Positions 49,271-60,378 of a DNA stretch of 64,000 nucleotides are shown one piece after another. Every line of letters starts with the position of its first letter. Within the stretch, counting starts at the first letter, position 1. Position numbers and translations under genes: made by a program. The stretch lies in assembly GCA_001566745.1 (NCBI GenBank), contig KQ964440.1, positions 7,212 through 71,211 on the forward strand. Direction: 5' to 3'. The DNA comes from Conidiobolus coronatus NRRL 28638. Its lineage: Eukaryota > Entomophthoromycota > Entomophthoromycetes > Entomophthorales > Conidiobolaceae. The notes beneath the pieces are model-generated. The model did no database searches. It saw only the letters and a program-made list of their open reading frames with translations, and had not been told where the DNA came from.

Positions 49271-50486
49271 TGTTTTACTTGTGTAAAACACTATAATTAG
49301 TTATGGTGATGTTTAATATCCAAAAGAGTCCTCTATTAATATATTAATTTAGCTATTTTGAAAGAATTAATTAAACCTTCTAATTCAAATAATTCAGATT
49401 CTTTAGCCCTAATTCCCCAGATATCTTGTAAATATATAGAAAATACCTGTTTAATTTATTATAACAAAATTTAGCACTTCTAGGATGGTAATTACTTAAA
49501 TCTCTTAAATATTATATTTCCCTCTCAAACTCTTTAAACTCCTCAAGGTTATAGAAGAAAAAATACACTGGAGATGTACAACAAGCTGAAGTAAATTCAG
49601 AATCATTTGAAGATGGTGCAGAGAATATTAAAGTTGATGCTACAATCCAAGAGATGACTGGAACATATAACCATAGTAAAAATATGGTCTCCCATGTTAA
49701 TTATGATGACACATCTATTAAATCCAATGTCCAACCATTCAAACAGAGTACGGAGGGAAAAACACAACAAAAGAGAAAGGAAAAGAATTCTGGATAGAAT
49801 GACAACAACAGGCAAATGTATAACATTAGATAGAGCTCAAGAGGTAGCTATAGAAAGAAGAAAAAACAGAACTGGTATATTACGGTAAGAGGCTCACCCC
49901 AAGATATAGTACACGGCGACACCAAGGATGAGTTTGAATTTCTCGGTATTACTCCCCAATAAACGTCAACCAACTTGATCTCAAAAACAAGTACCCTAGG
50001 ATATGTACCATTTTTAGCTCACATGAGCTGACGAAGTGTTGATGTTTTGAACATACTTGTTGTCGGCATTGCAATAGTGCTGTTAATATCACCATAGGGT
50101 GTTATATTACTACTGAGTAGCTTCTATGAAAGTCTCAATGCTATAAATGTTTTAAATTTAATAATTGTTGTATGCATCAGGAATTCTTACTTTATTTACA
50201 GTCAAATCTGATGAAATTAAACCGGATACAACAATAAGATAGCAGTCCCACGGGACTAGTAATAATACTTGTCTTGACACAAGTTATCTATTGTCATAAA
50301 CGGTGTAATTCTTCTTTAATCTATTTTAGATACCTGTGCAATATTAATGCTATATATACTATCAATAAATTTACCGACTTCAAAGCTAGCCAGCTTTTTT
50401 TTAATCTTAAGAAATAATTAAATTTATTTAATAAAAATACTCTGATTTAATCATTATTAAATAGTTCTTTCACTCTTTGAGGGTTA
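49271..50486. other. 1.2 kb, one weak coding stretch
   Basis: The plus frame at about 49556-49798 is open for some 80 codons (AEVNSESFEDGAENIKVDAT, TIQEMTGTYNHSKNMVSHVN) with a basic end, without a family. The rest is AT-rich with nothing recognised. Confidence 0.3.
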
Positions 50487-50865
50487 TTACACATATTTGA
50501 ACCATGCACCTTTCCAAGTAATACAATCCGTAGTAATGATAGTTTCCCAAAAATCATTGGCCATCCCTGGAGCAATGGATAAAATACCCTGATTCTCCTT
50601 CGTAAAGCTGAATCCATAAAACCCAGTCATTATCTGCTTATCACAATTTTTATCTACCAGTATTATACTTTTTGCACGCCAACAAGTGGGTATCAAAACC
50701 AGTTATATTGCACCTACTAGATGGGTAGCCACCCTTTATTTTACATAATATTTTCTGACTTTGATATTAGGCGATCCTTGTTCTAGTCTTTATAGTGATA
50801 GAGGATACTTCGTCCTTCATACTATCTAGACCGAAGTAATCATTTTGATCAGGTTTAAACATGTA
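50487..50865 (-). other. Decayed orphan coding
   Basis: Minus-strand pieces read MFKPDQNDYFGLDSMKDEVS (about 50800-50860) and IMTGFYGFSFTKENQGILSI with DFWETIITTDCITWKGAWF (50487-50660). Unidentified; possibly virus-derived, treated as a fossil. Confidence 0.3.
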
Positions 50866-52579
50866 AATTTTTGTTCATTAGTGCTAGTTTATCTGATTTT
50901 AAATTTTTATAAATTTTTATAACTATTTTACAATAATATATACTATTTAATAATTTTTTATTCAATTCAATATTATTTTTAGATTTTATTAATTACCTCA
51001 TCTAATTTTAAGGTAATAAGTTGCCTTGCAACTCATTCTACATAGCTATGCACAACTCTAACATTAACATGGAAGTCAAGGACAACTGAAAATAGAATCA
51101 CATACTGATAAGATCAGCCCACATACTAAGATCTGTTTTCTTTTTATCTACTGAGTGAGCCATAGGGCTTATAATACCATTGTATATTTATTTGCACTAA
51201 GTATTATAAGATACCCAATATACAGACAGCTGCATCATTATCAAGATTACTATTTATCGTTGTAATCCTTACAATAATGCTTCCTTATGAGACAAAGGAT
51301 AAATCTGTGGAGTAGATATTTAAAGAGAAGAAAAAGAGGAAAGAAGTAGGTGCTGTTTATATAAATAGATCACAAGTCTCTAACAGATTTGATCAAATCT
51401 TTAGATACAAAGTCTAATTAGAATATATTGGAGTAAATCCTATATTTCAAATAATGGTTACCAAAGGCATCTATGATAGGATCAATTCATGTCCCAAATG
51501 TCAGTATTCTCAAATAATAAGCTGAAATATCATGAACTCAAACCTATATACTCTGCTACTGGGGTTTTTAGGATGCAAACAACACTTTATTACAGTAGGT
51601 AACCTAAGAGCTGATAGATTAGTAAAAAATATTATAAACTAATTGGTAGGCTGTATACTTATCAAGGCAGACTACCTGACTTAGAAGAAGATTCTTTACA
51701 AGAGCATTCTGATGCCATCAAAGCCTGAGAGTCATACTACTAGTAGACTCAAGGTTGGCGATTATGTAATGATTAGAAGCAAGTTCTCTACTTAAACAGA
51801 CAAAATACGCAAACATACCTCAAAGTTGATTAATATTATTTGAACAAGATCCCTAAACCTAGAAAGAGTGCCTCGCCCGCCTCATATGAAGTGGAGTCTA
51901 ACAGAAATAGATAGGGTATATGAAGCATCGATGGTTACAGCAATGCATTATAAAGCTAGTAGCTAATAGCTCGAAATATTATCGAATAAATAGAGGAGTA
52001 AACCATACTAATTTACACATCTTGAAAAAAAGCACTATAGTCAAGCTTGTATTTATGTCAAAGAAAAGCTTATTCACAAGCACTATAAATTTATGAAGGC
52101 ATAGAATCTCCACCAGCCCAAACAGTTAATGTAGTCAAAACGGTAAATTAATCTTAAACTTTATAAACCTGAAATCATGGGACTTAGATTTTAAAGAAAT
52201 CAAGACCTTAGATTTACCTATAATTACACAATTGTTGGAAGGAAAAGTGCAACACTTATAAGAGGGTATGGTCTAAAATTGTACAGACTTCTATTTAATA
52301 CTTTGGTTGATAAATATTACCCTAATATTCATACATTATAAAGAACAAAAGCAGTCTTATCGAATTGCTAATAAATTAAAAATTAGTTGTATGGGACTCT
52401 TAAAAGGCAATATCATGAGGGGCTTCATCGTGGAATTGAGTTTTGTTGTCGCTGTGTTATTACTCAGGATCCCAAAGTATCTATGTATGATTTAATCGGA
52501 AAGGAGTATATAACTTTACAAAAATAGATACTGATTTAGAATATCTCCGTTTAATGACTCAAAGAACTTTCCAGATTAC
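50866..52579. other. 1.7 kb decayed DNA
   Basis: Stops interrupt every frame. Plus-strand scraps such as SRLKVGDYVMIRSKFST (about 51740-51790) and RPPHMKWSLTEIDRVYEASM (about 51880-51935) suggest an old mobile-element or gene carcass, not identified. No terminal repeats were seen. Confidence 0.35.
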
Positions 52580-53090
52580 TTGCTTAATGATCCGGAGTAT
52601 GAAGGGGGAGCTGAAAGGCAAAGTAACCTTGAAAGTGGTGGTAATCAACGTGGATGGGTTGCTAAGCAATGCTTCAAACCTGTGAGAGAACGGTTTCAAT
52701 GTTTGATTAAGAATTTGCCAGAAACAGCTGTTGATACTAAATGGGCTGATGACAAAATTTCATTCTTTAAAAGCATAGTACATAATCAGGGTATAATATC
52801 TCAAGGATATAAAGTAACCAATAGGAAAATTTCGAGACATTAATATTCCAATATTTCAAGAAGAGAACATGGCTTGAACAAACTTGGTATATTTACATAG
52901 AAGTGTCCACTCGTTACCGTAAAGATGTTGTAGCTCGACATTTAAAAAATTATAGTATTCTTGGAGCGGGGCTGGGCAGACTTCCTAATAATAATTTAAT
53001 GTTAACTTTTTGGAAATCCTTTGAAGGTTGCAGCGGCTACTTATCTATAGTTAAATGCTGGCGCCCTTATACCCCAGGTGATAAATAAAT
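52580..53090 (+). other. Unidentified coding fragments
   Basis: The plus frame 52580-52843 reads NPEYEGG-type acidic sequence, then GWVAKQCFKPVRERFQCLIK and TKWADDKISFFKSIVHNQGI. A second piece to 53086 reads HLKNYSILGAGLGRLPNNNL. They could be parts of one broken gene. No family is recognised. Confidence 0.3.
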
Positions 53091-53122
53091 AAAAAACCCC
53101 CATTACAAGTATAGCTACCGCC

Positions 53123-53799
53123 CTAACTGATATCTAGTAGTTTAATGCTATTTTTACCTTCTGCTACTATAAGTGGCTCGCTTTCTTCAAGAGTTTCAAT
53201 CGTATATCCCTCTATATTCTCACCTGACCCGCCATATTCCCATACACTATACCCCTTAAAATGTATATATAGCATTATATCATCTCTAATATTTCTTACG
53301 TTATCAGCTATGAGTCTGAAATCCCCTGTCCATTTTATCTCCCCAGTCTTATACTCGATTATTTTACACGCAAAATATCTTTCATCAGCGTAAATTAAAT
53401 TCGTATATCTATATGCTGACGAAAAATCTCCATACATACAATATTTCATTATACAATCTGGAATTGTCTGAGCTACTTGTGATAATATAATAACATCTAC
53501 CAAAGTATCGTCTTTCACAATGTTATCATTTCTATTGGGTAAGGAGTAGGAAATAAATATCTCTCCAACAGCAATTTATCAGTCTCTTTAGCTTTACCAT
53601 TCTCGCTCACAAACAGTCTATCTTTCAATACAATGATATCAGAGTCTTGCATTTCAAAATCTATATTATCAACATATGTTACGTTGCTTGAGTCTACATT
53701 TCTCCATTTATCTGTATAATACTCTATCAAAGGAGCATGCAAACACAAAAATTTAAACTTATGTATATATATCATTATTTGAATCTTTTTTATAGACAA
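53123..53799 (-). pseudogene. Virus-like orphan gene family, copy 2 (broken)
   Basis: Paralogue of 16546-17505. It has TYVDNIDFEMQDSDIIVLKD, then RLFVSENG, then IPDCIMKYCMYGDF, then MLYIHFKGYSVWEYGG, all in the same order as in copy 1. It extends N-terminally with KFKFLCLHAPLIEYYTDKWR, which copy 1 partly shares. It is broken about once. No known domain. The pair supports a multicopy family carried by a virus-like element. Confidence 0.55.
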
Positions 53800-53825
53800 A
53801 AAAGTTGTTATTTCAATTAATCACA

Positions 53826-54122
53826 TGAAAGGAAAACTAGAAGATGATGATTACAATCTTGGTAGCGATCTCGAAGGTCTCGAAGAACTCTGCTCGATGT
53901 ATGCTGTAGCTCATGCAAAAATGTAGAGGGGTTGACCATTTGCTAAATCATACTGCCTTATGTACGATATGGGTTTTATATAACAAATTAAACTTTTATG
54001 TGGATGGAGTATTTGGAATATTTGGTGAAGTATATTCTATGATTAGGGCTTCCAGTAGGTTTGCTGTGATATCAGAAAGAATAGCAGCTAAGGAAGCTGA
54101 ATTAATTAAAGCTTTTAAATAA
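53826..54122 (+). other. Coding-like fragment
   Basis: ATG at 53826 opens MKGKLEDDDYNLGSDLEGLE and stops at about 53927. Another frame continues to 54122 with GVFGIFGEVYSMIRASSRFA and a helical tail. Family unknown. Probably a damaged small gene. Confidence 0.3.
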
Positions 54123-54489
54123 TTATTCGAATATAGAGCCATTGCATTGCCAACAATGTACTTAGAGTTTCTAGTTGTACCAAATAATTATGTCAGCTAT
54201 GATTGGTTACCTTGTTTATTTGCTTTATCACGTAATTTCAGAGCCTAATGATACCCCCTGGACTTTTTACTGTCATTACTTTAGCTGGGGCAACACTAGA
54301 CGAGTTAACGGACAAAACCCTACTGGTAAGGGTCATGATCAAAAATACAGCTGGGATAGCGAATTTGATCCAAGTAGTTATACCTCCATATAGCTGTCGA
54401 ATTGTCCCTCCAATGATGATTCCTAAATATAAATGAAATAACTAACAATCATTCTTTTAAAAATGTCTTTCTATCCAGTGAGGTAGCAT

Positions 54490-54635
54490 CAAGGGTGCAT
54501 TGCTGCAGCACTATAAGATTTGTGTCACAAAATCTGCTGCTGATCAACTCAACAAGGCTGGTCACTCAGTTACCACCTATGATCGTAACGATTGTGCTTG
54601 TGGTCTTTTAATGTATGGTATTCTCAACGAATTGA
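54490..54635 (+). pseudogene. GLT1: Glutamate synthase (GOGAT) fragment 2, part of a chimeric ORF
   Basis: Reads [18 protein letters not shown], then LLMYGI, the NAD(P)H/FAD-binding segment of the GOGAT beta-type domain ([33 protein letters not shown]). The glycine pair after the DRN is changed to CACG. It breaks off after LLMYGI and runs in the same frame into a phosphotransferase fragment. Confidence 0.88.
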
Positions 54636-54639
54636 AGTC

Positions 54640-54799
54640 TACAACATTTAGCGATAGTGTATTCTGTCATAACTATCTTTGTTATAAGTGTTTTGTTCTA
54701 AAGAAGAATAAGCTGATCGGCATCACGAACTGGCAGTACGCGGGCTATTACCCACCTGAGTTTGAAGATATTATTAGTAAGTACTTTGAATTTATTTAA
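54640..54799 (+). pseudogene. APH-family phosphotransferase fragment, fused behind GLT1 scrap
   Basis: Reads [20 protein letters not shown], then [19 protein letters not shown]. This is the Brenner-type loop and DFG-equivalent of aminoglycoside/choline-type kinases (H-DL---NIL, then GIIDWEYAGYYP-E-E). The catalytic Asp of H-D is Tyr here and the metal-binding Asp of IDW is Asn, so it is inactive. It is in frame with the preceding GOGAT scrap, giving a 99-codon chimera. Confidence 0.85.
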
Positions 54800-55039
54800 A
54801 CAGGCTGAACGGTAGTTGTTTCCTTCATTCACTTTTATTGGAAGCACTATCAATACATTTCTATCATCTTTAAAAAACTTTACCTTACCTACGAGCTTAG
54901 TTGGACTGATATCGTATAAACCAACATGAGGAGTATCCTTCATTCTTGCCAGCCACATATCTTTAACTCAGATTCTAAAACAGTTGAGCTAGATAAAACT
55001 GATCAGCGAAAGTACTTTAGGAGGATAAAAATGTTCTAG

Positions 55040-55327
55040 GGAGTAAGTGCAACAGGGGAAGTATCATTTGGCAGTCCAGCGCATGCACCTGCTGGTAACG
55101 TTACTTTAGGTGTGAAGCATACTGGAGACAAGACATTTACTTGTGTAGCTAGATCTTGTTATGAAGTCAGCTTAGAAACAACAATCACTGTCAAGGAGTG
55201 TGGTGGGAAAATGATAACTGCAAATTCTCTTATTTTCAATGATGTCGGTAATATAAATTATGATATTACTGGACATGGTGATCATTGTATTTCATACAAA
55301 TCATATGAATCAAATGGTGTTGAATAA
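55040..55327 (+). CDS. Unknown beta-rich protein, 5' end missing
   Basis: The frame is open from 55040 to the stop at 55327 but has no early ATG. It reads ATGEVSFGSPAHAPAGNVTL, then GDKTFTCVARSCYEVSLETT, then CGGKMITANSLIF and DITGHGDHCISYKSYESNGV. The strand-rich, Cys-containing texture suggests an extracellular beta-sandwich. Family unknown. Perhaps a 3' exon. Confidence 0.35.
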   Translation, partial: GVSATGEVSFGSPAHAPAGNVTLGVKHTGDKTFTCVARSCYEVSLETTITVKECGGKMITANSLIFNDVGNINYDITGHGDHCISYKSYESNGVE

Positions 55328-55461
55328 TCTGCTGATCCTTTAATTCATTTGCATCAGACCCAAGTCACATGTTTTATAATAATATAGTTACCAGCTTCGT
55401 ACCATTTGTATTCGAACATAAAATAATTGAATTGCCAATTCAGATTTAATATAAACAAGAA

Positions 55462-56238
55462 ATGCGCCGATTAAATGATCCCGTTGATTTTCGTTCATCT
55501 GCTTCTAAGTTTAGAGCCGAAGAGGAAGCTTCATTGAAAATCAGAGTTGATGATATAGACAATATGTTTGTTTTAGATCAAGAAATATCGAACGAACTAT
55601 TGCTTCAAAATTTTGGATATAATGAAATCTTAACCTTTAATTCACGTAATTATCCTGATTTAAGTTCAAATCAAAAAAGGTTTATAGGTAAACTTAAGCG
55701 CGTAATCATAAACAATAGTGCAGCGACTATTGAAGCTAACTTTGAAAAGCTTATAGATGATATGACTTTAGTTTTATATGAAAACGTTGGTCTTGATGAT
55801 GGTGATAGATTAACCATGGGTCCTTGTAATATAGGTTTATCAATAGGGGATTCAGTATTTGCGACACATGCTGACAGAGAAGGTAGAGTTGATGATACAA
55901 TTGTATGGCTTATGTGTGAAGATAAACATGTAAGATCTCTTACGTATAAGCATGGTGAAGTACAACTTATATGTAGTATGATAGGTGGTCATCAGTTTAA
56001 CATCGATAAAAATATTCCGATTTATGGAATCCGTGTCGTTGCAGATAATTTCTGGTTCTACCGTATGGTTCGTCCGGATAGATACATTGAAGAAATATAT
56101 GATGGAATACCAATCTCTGAGATCCATGTTCAACGTTATCCGAATGGTGGGCTTAAGATAACAGATGCTTCACAAAGACGAACTATCATTCAGTGCTTAA
56201 ATGCAATGAGATCTGATATTCTTTCTTTAAACCTTTAA
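55462..56238 (+). CDS. Candidate PD-(D/E)XK nuclease-like protein, paralogue B
   Basis: A 258-residue intact ORF with an ATG start, paralogous to 11856-12650. Core: FATHADREG (133-141), IVWLMCEDKH (147-156, candidate Glu153-Asp-Lys155), KHGEVQLICSMI (163-174) with conserved Gln168. N-terminal DFRSSASKFRAEEEASLKI and RFIGKLKRVIINN (73-85) and C-terminal IYGIRVVADNFWFYRMV plus YIEEIYDGIP also align. The spacing (Asp138, about 15 residues, E-x-K, then a helix with Gln) supports a restriction-endonuclease-like fold. The two copies are diverged outside the core, so the duplication is not recent. It lacks the flanking genes seen near paralogue A. Confidence 0.7.
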   Translation: MRRLNDPVDFRSSASKFRAEEEASLKIRVDDIDNMFVLDQEISNELLLQNFGYNEILTFNSRNYPDLSSNQKRFIGKLKRVIINNSAATIEANFEKLIDDMTLVLYENVGLDDGDRLTMGPCNIGLSIGDSVFATHADREGRVDDTIVWLMCEDKHVRSLTYKHGEVQLICSMIGGHQFNIDKNIPIYGIRVVADNFWFYRMVRPDRYIEEIYDGIPISEIHVQRYPNGGLKITDASQRRTIIQCLNAMRSDILSLNL

Positions 56239-56254
56239 GCAACATTGTAATTTT

Positions 56255-56770
56255 TTAAAACAATTGGCTGTCAACCATCATAGTCTTTGATGAGTGTTAC
56301 ACGTATCTTTGAAATGAAAGAATCTTCTAAAGCTGGAGCATCAATAGACACCTTATCAGTTCATATAATATGCCAAAACATATTATCAGATTGCGGTGAG
56401 TATATCACTATGTGTACAGAACCTCTGTAAGGATCATCAATTCTTCTCAATGTTATCCATAGAGCGATGATTTCTTTCTCTTTTTGTATCTTTTGTGTGA
56501 TGAAGGTGCTGATGAGTATATCGTTGTCTATTTTCCTGATTCGGTCATTTCTATTGGCTTGAGTTCCATTTTTATTCTCCTATTCTTTTTGTTTTTAAAT
56601 ACTCATCAACTAATCTTATTTTATTTTCCTCAGATCTATAAAAAATCATTTAAGCTTACATCATCTAGTTTGATCACTAATATTGGGCAAGTATCAACAA
56701 CCCGCTCTCGTATACCGGCACCTAATCCCAATTTGTCCATCTTAATATTTTTTTCTTTATTCATTATTCT
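56255..56770 (-). pseudogene. Broken orphan gene, unidentified
   Basis: Minus-strand pieces: ATG at about 56766 opening MNKEKNIKMDKLGLGAGIRE, then KIRLVDEYLKTKRIGE, and then KIQKEKEIIALWITLRRIDD followed by YRGSVHIVIYSPQSDNMFWH. The texture is like the other AT-rich orphans. Unidentified and broken a few times. Confidence 0.35.
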
Positions 56771-56902
56771 TATAACTCTTTTATAAGATTTCTCAGTTCA
56801 ATGCTTGATGACAACGATTCTGCACCACTTGCAATGCCCTAAAATAAGAGAATACTGGTTGGAGATAGTACATAAATACCACTCTCTAAGATATTGCAAC
56901 CA

Positions 56903-58018
56903 CTATTTACTAGTATCCCAAATAGAGAATAGATGATCGTAGAACGATGCGCATGCTACCCAATCCTTTTGAGGTTGAACATTGCTAGGACACCAGTCTA
57001 CTCCGTAAGCCAGTGACTTGTGATGGTGGTAGCTGTTCTTGACAAAATTGGCAGATTCTCGAATGTCTATTATATGGTATCCATTATTCATGCAGGCTGC
57101 TAACAATAGATTTGATTTAGTGGCATCCGGATGCCATTTTAACCTCCAAACTCCTCCACCCAAATCTATTTTTTCATAAGGTCTTTCCATTTTTCGAGTA
57201 TCAAACAGTCTAACTGCTTCATCATAACTTCCGCTAGCCAAAGTATACTCTTGAAAAGGATGTTTCTGTATTGAGCAAACACCCATCATATGACTCTTGT
57301 TTACTAATGATGGTGGGGCCCGGGAGATTGGAGAAGTGCTTGAGAAACACGGTAATAGCCTACGATCCCAAATTTTTAATTTGCAGTCGTCGCCGCCAGA
57401 ATAAATAGTGTTACTATCAAAGTAGTTAGTCGCAATAATCCATGCCTCATAATCATGCCCGACCCACCTATTCTTTGTCTCTAAGCTGTAGCCAATGTTA
57501 CTCTCACAAATTTCAGTAATAGCCAGGGAGCCGTCTGAATGACTGGTAGCAATATAAGGAGAGTCAGTATTCAGTCTATCAGACCAATCTAACGATAAGC
57601 CTAAGCACTCTTTGCTTTCGTCGGTAGCGTGTTTAAATGACTGGCAGGCTACTTGTGAGATCTTTCCATTATTCCAACCGTAAACCATCAGGTTGCCTTT
57701 AGCATCCGTCTGGCCTAGGAGCCTCTTGGAGTACAAGTTGGAGTAGGACCATTTTAAATCTAATATTGCATCTGTATCCAGTGTATTTATTACTTCGAAA
57801 GTAGGATCGTCGTCATAAAGTTTGAGAACCAAGATCTTTCCTACCCGGTTTGCAGGTAAATTGTTAACTGAATCAAGCAATTGATATGTCCCAACTACCA
57901 AGTATCCGCGTGAGTTGTGAGAAGCCTGTGTGATACTTCCAGATTCTGGCAAATATTCCACGGAATCAGCTGTATAAACGGTATCTAAGGATTTCAATAA
58001 TTGTGAAGGGTCGCCCAT
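56903..58018 (-). CDS. DPH7: Diphthine methylesterase Dph7 (WD40)
   Basis: A 371-residue WD40 protein. Diagnostic segments are WVGHDYEAWIIATNYFDSNT, then YSGGDDCKLKIWDRR, then HMMGVCSIQKHPFQEYTLAS, then GSYDEAVRLFDTRKMERP and LGGGVWRLKWHPDATKSNLL. It ends YGVDWCPSN and ACASFYDHLFSIWD. These are the conserved blades of Dph7/WDR85, which hydrolyses methylated diphthine to diphthine before final amidation on eEF2. Length is normal for fungi, with an ATG start, no intron and all blades present. Leucyl aminopeptidase lies on the same strand only about 50 bp away, so the promoter must be very short or lie within that gene's 3' end. Confidence 0.95.
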   Translation of the reverse strand: MGDPSQLLKSLDTVYTADSVEYLPESGSITQASHNSRGYLVVGTYQLLDSVNNLPANRVGKILVLKLYDDDPTFEVINTLDTDAILDLKWSYSNLYSKRLLGQTDAKGNLMVYGWNNGKISQVACQSFKHATDESKECLGLSLDWSDRLNTDSPYIATSHSDGSLAITEICESNIGYSLETKNRWVGHDYEAWIIATNYFDSNTIYSGGDDCKLKIWDRRLLPCFSSTSPISRAPPSLVNKSHMMGVCSIQKHPFQEYTLASGSYDEAVRLFDTRKMERPYEKIDLGGGVWRLKWHPDATKSNLLLAACMNNGYHIIDIRESANFVKNSYHHHKSLAYGVDWCPSNVQPQKDWVACASFYDHLFSIWDTSK

Positions 58019-58065
58019 TTATTATTAAAAATAATTTAATTTTATTATTGTTAATTCCGGTTGTA

Positions 58066-59664
58066 TTAAAGAATAGAATTTCTGAGTAGCTCGATGAAAG
58101 TTCTGGTGGGACGACCACTCATACCCTTTGTCAAATAGCCAGAATCGCTAGCAGTGTCCATGACGCCAGCAATGTCTAAGTGAGCGTATCTTAAGCCGAA
58201 TGATGGGTCTTCATTCCAGTCATGAATAGCAGAACCATTGCTGAATTCGTCCTTGGCTTCAGGCTTTGGTAAAAATTCTCTCATAAAGGCAGCAGCCGAA
58301 CAAGAACCCCCACCACGTTCACCAATGTTAGCTAAATCAGCAACATTGGAGCGGGTAATTTGAGCTTGGTAGCTAGGATTGAGCGGCATTCTCCAGAAAG
58401 GATCTCCAGATTGTTTACCAGCATTTTCGAGTTCTTTCCACAAAGATTCGCTGGTAGAAAAAGCAGCAGCGTAGACGTTGCCGAGAGCAATGACAATAGC
58501 ACCAGTAAGAGTAGCAACAGTCATAACGGTGTGAGGTTGATAAGTAGAACAAGTGTAGTAAAGAGCATCAGCCATGACTAGTCGGCCTTCAGCATCAGTG
58601 TTCAAAATTTCGATAGACTTTCCGTTCATAGCAGTGACAACATCACCGGGTTTGGTCGCATTACCATTAGGCATATTTTCACTGAGAGCAACGACGCAGA
58701 TGACGTTGACAGGAAGCTTGAGCTCAGCGACCGCCAATGTAGCAGCAAGAGAAGTAGCTGCTCCACCCATATCACCTTTCATATCATGCATGTTAGTAGA
58801 AGGCTTGAGTGATATGCCCCCTGTGTCAAAGGTAATCCCCTTACCAACAAAAGCAATAGGCTTTTGATCAGCAGTCCCACCACGATAGTGAACTTCAACT
58901 AAACGAGGTTTTTGTTCAGATCCTGCTGCAACAGAGAGGAAAGAGCCCATCTTCTTTTCCTTTATCCATTCTAAATCTCTTACATAAACTTCAGTGTTTT
59001 CCAAACCTTGGGCAAACTTTTCAATTTGTTCAGCAAAAATGGTAGGCGTAAGTTGATTGGCAGGAGCGTCCATCCATTGACGAGCTCTGTTTTGAGCTTT
59101 AGCGTAGACTAAACCCGTATCCCAGTTGAGAGACGAGTGTAATTTCGATTCAGTGGCGATACCAAGAGGTGAATATTCAATGGTTTGCTTTTCAGATTCA
59201 GTCTTGGCCTTAGAGCCCTCAAATTTGTAAGTTCCGAGTTTGACACCCTCGGCAGCAGCATGAGAATCTATAGAGGCATCTATTTCAACATTGGTAACTT
59301 GGTGAGCCCTCAAAAGCTTGGCTCCGATGGCAGTAGCTTTACGGGCATTTTCCAACTTGACTAAAAGCTCAGTGTCTTTATTACCAAAGCTGACCAAAGC
59401 GACTTTGGGGGGTAAACCCTCGACACCGAAAAATATTCTTGATTCACCAGCTTTACCTTGGGCTCCACTGACTTTCAAGAGCTTTTCAAGATTTTTAACA
59501 CTTTCGGCGGGGAGTTGAGAAGAGGACGGAGTGAGAGTTAAGTCTTTGTAATAGCCTAATACGAGGCCATCCGCGGTTGGTTTACTCATAATACTTCTAA
59601 TAAAAATTGCTTTTAGTGCCGGGTTTGGTGATCTTGATAATCTAGCAAATACCAGTAGGGACAT
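58066..59664 (-). CDS. LAP: Leucyl aminopeptidase, family M17
   Basis: A 532-residue cytosol aminopeptidase. Metal and catalytic motifs: FVGKGITFDTGGISLKPS (Lys275, Asp280), MKGDMGGAA (Asp298) and NTDAEGRLVMADAL (Asp357, Glu359, Arg361), so all ligands are present. It removes N-terminal residues from peptides as a two-metal hexamer. The first 25 residues (SLLVFARLSRSPNPALKAIF plus IRSI) are basic and hydrophobic like a mitochondrial presequence. A second ATG at 59589 (MSKPTADG) would give a cytosolic form. Intact and single-exon. Confidence 0.96.
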   Translation of the reverse strand: MSLLVFARLSRSPNPALKAIFIRSIMSKPTADGLVLGYYKDLTLTPSSSQLPAESVKNLEKLLKVSGAQGKAGESRIFFGVEGLPPKVALVSFGNKDTELLVKLENARKATAIGAKLLRAHQVTNVEIDASIDSHAAAEGVKLGTYKFEGSKAKTESEKQTIEYSPLGIATESKLHSSLNWDTGLVYAKAQNRARQWMDAPANQLTPTIFAEQIEKFAQGLENTEVYVRDLEWIKEKKMGSFLSVAAGSEQKPRLVEVHYRGGTADQKPIAFVGKGITFDTGGISLKPSTNMHDMKGDMGGAATSLAATLAVAELKLPVNVICVVALSENMPNGNATKPGDVVTAMNGKSIEILNTDAEGRLVMADALYYTCSTYQPHTVMTVATLTGAIVIALGNVYAAAFSTSESLWKELENAGKQSGDPFWRMPLNPSYQAQITRSNVADLANIGERGGGSCSAAAFMREFLPKPEAKDEFSNGSAIHDWNEDPSFGLRYAHLDIAGVMDTASDSGYLTKGMSGRPTRTFIELLRNSIL

Positions 59665-60378
59665 TTCAAGAATGAAATAAAATTCAAATTTATATGTATT
59701 AACGCATTTGGGTGTAGTTTGGTTGCCCAGTATTACATGCTGAAAGAGAACGTAATACTTTAGTCATTGCACAAAACCGCTTCTTAGCTTCTGGTGATGC
59801 ATTCAGATGGATTATGGACTTTTCTGAGGAAACTATTATCAATGAAATGTTATCAACAAAGAGTCCTCTTCGCATTTATCGTAAATAATAAACGGATTAT
59901 CTTTGATGATATTGTAATCTTCAAAATTGTTCTTAAGAGAGTGCCAAAAGATGGGCTAGCACAATGCTTAGCTGACTACAACAAAGCCGGTGATCTTAAC
60001 GATGAAGATACAAAAAGAAAAAATATGGAAATTTCAAAGTTAAACGATGGCAGTTCAGATAGAACAAATGGTGGAATGTGTCTTAAATTAAAAGAAAATT
60101 GTATATTCGGCTATTTTAGAGGCACTAGATGATGGTTTGACTAACAATAATAAATATAATTCCAACAATAAGCGAGACAATAGCTTTATTTTGTTCTTCA
60201 ATGAAATTACTAACATCAGTATAATTACCGCTTATAGCTTTCATTGGTTCGGGAACAGCCTTTCCTTAATAAAAATAGGAAAGTTACTGTTAACTAGAGT
60301 TTTTTCAGCTTCTTCTCTAAAAATTAAACATTACATTATATATTTAAAATTTATCTACCATTCTCGCTAATTGGGACC
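59665..60378. other. Decayed stretch, 0.7 kb
   Basis: Plus-strand coding-like scraps: VIAQNRFLASGDAFRWIMDF (about 59765-59825) and RVPKDGLAQCLADYNKAGDL (about 59938-60000), in different frames. Unidentified. Otherwise AT-rich. Confidence 0.35.

Noticed and set aside
51740-51800. Integrase-like C-terminal strand (KVGDYVMIRSKF).
   Set aside because: A single short motif without an integrase core or terminal repeats; not enough to call a mobile element.
55040-55327. Secreted toxin or effector call for the Cys-containing beta-rich ORF.
   Set aside because: No signal peptide, start codon or family match is visible.
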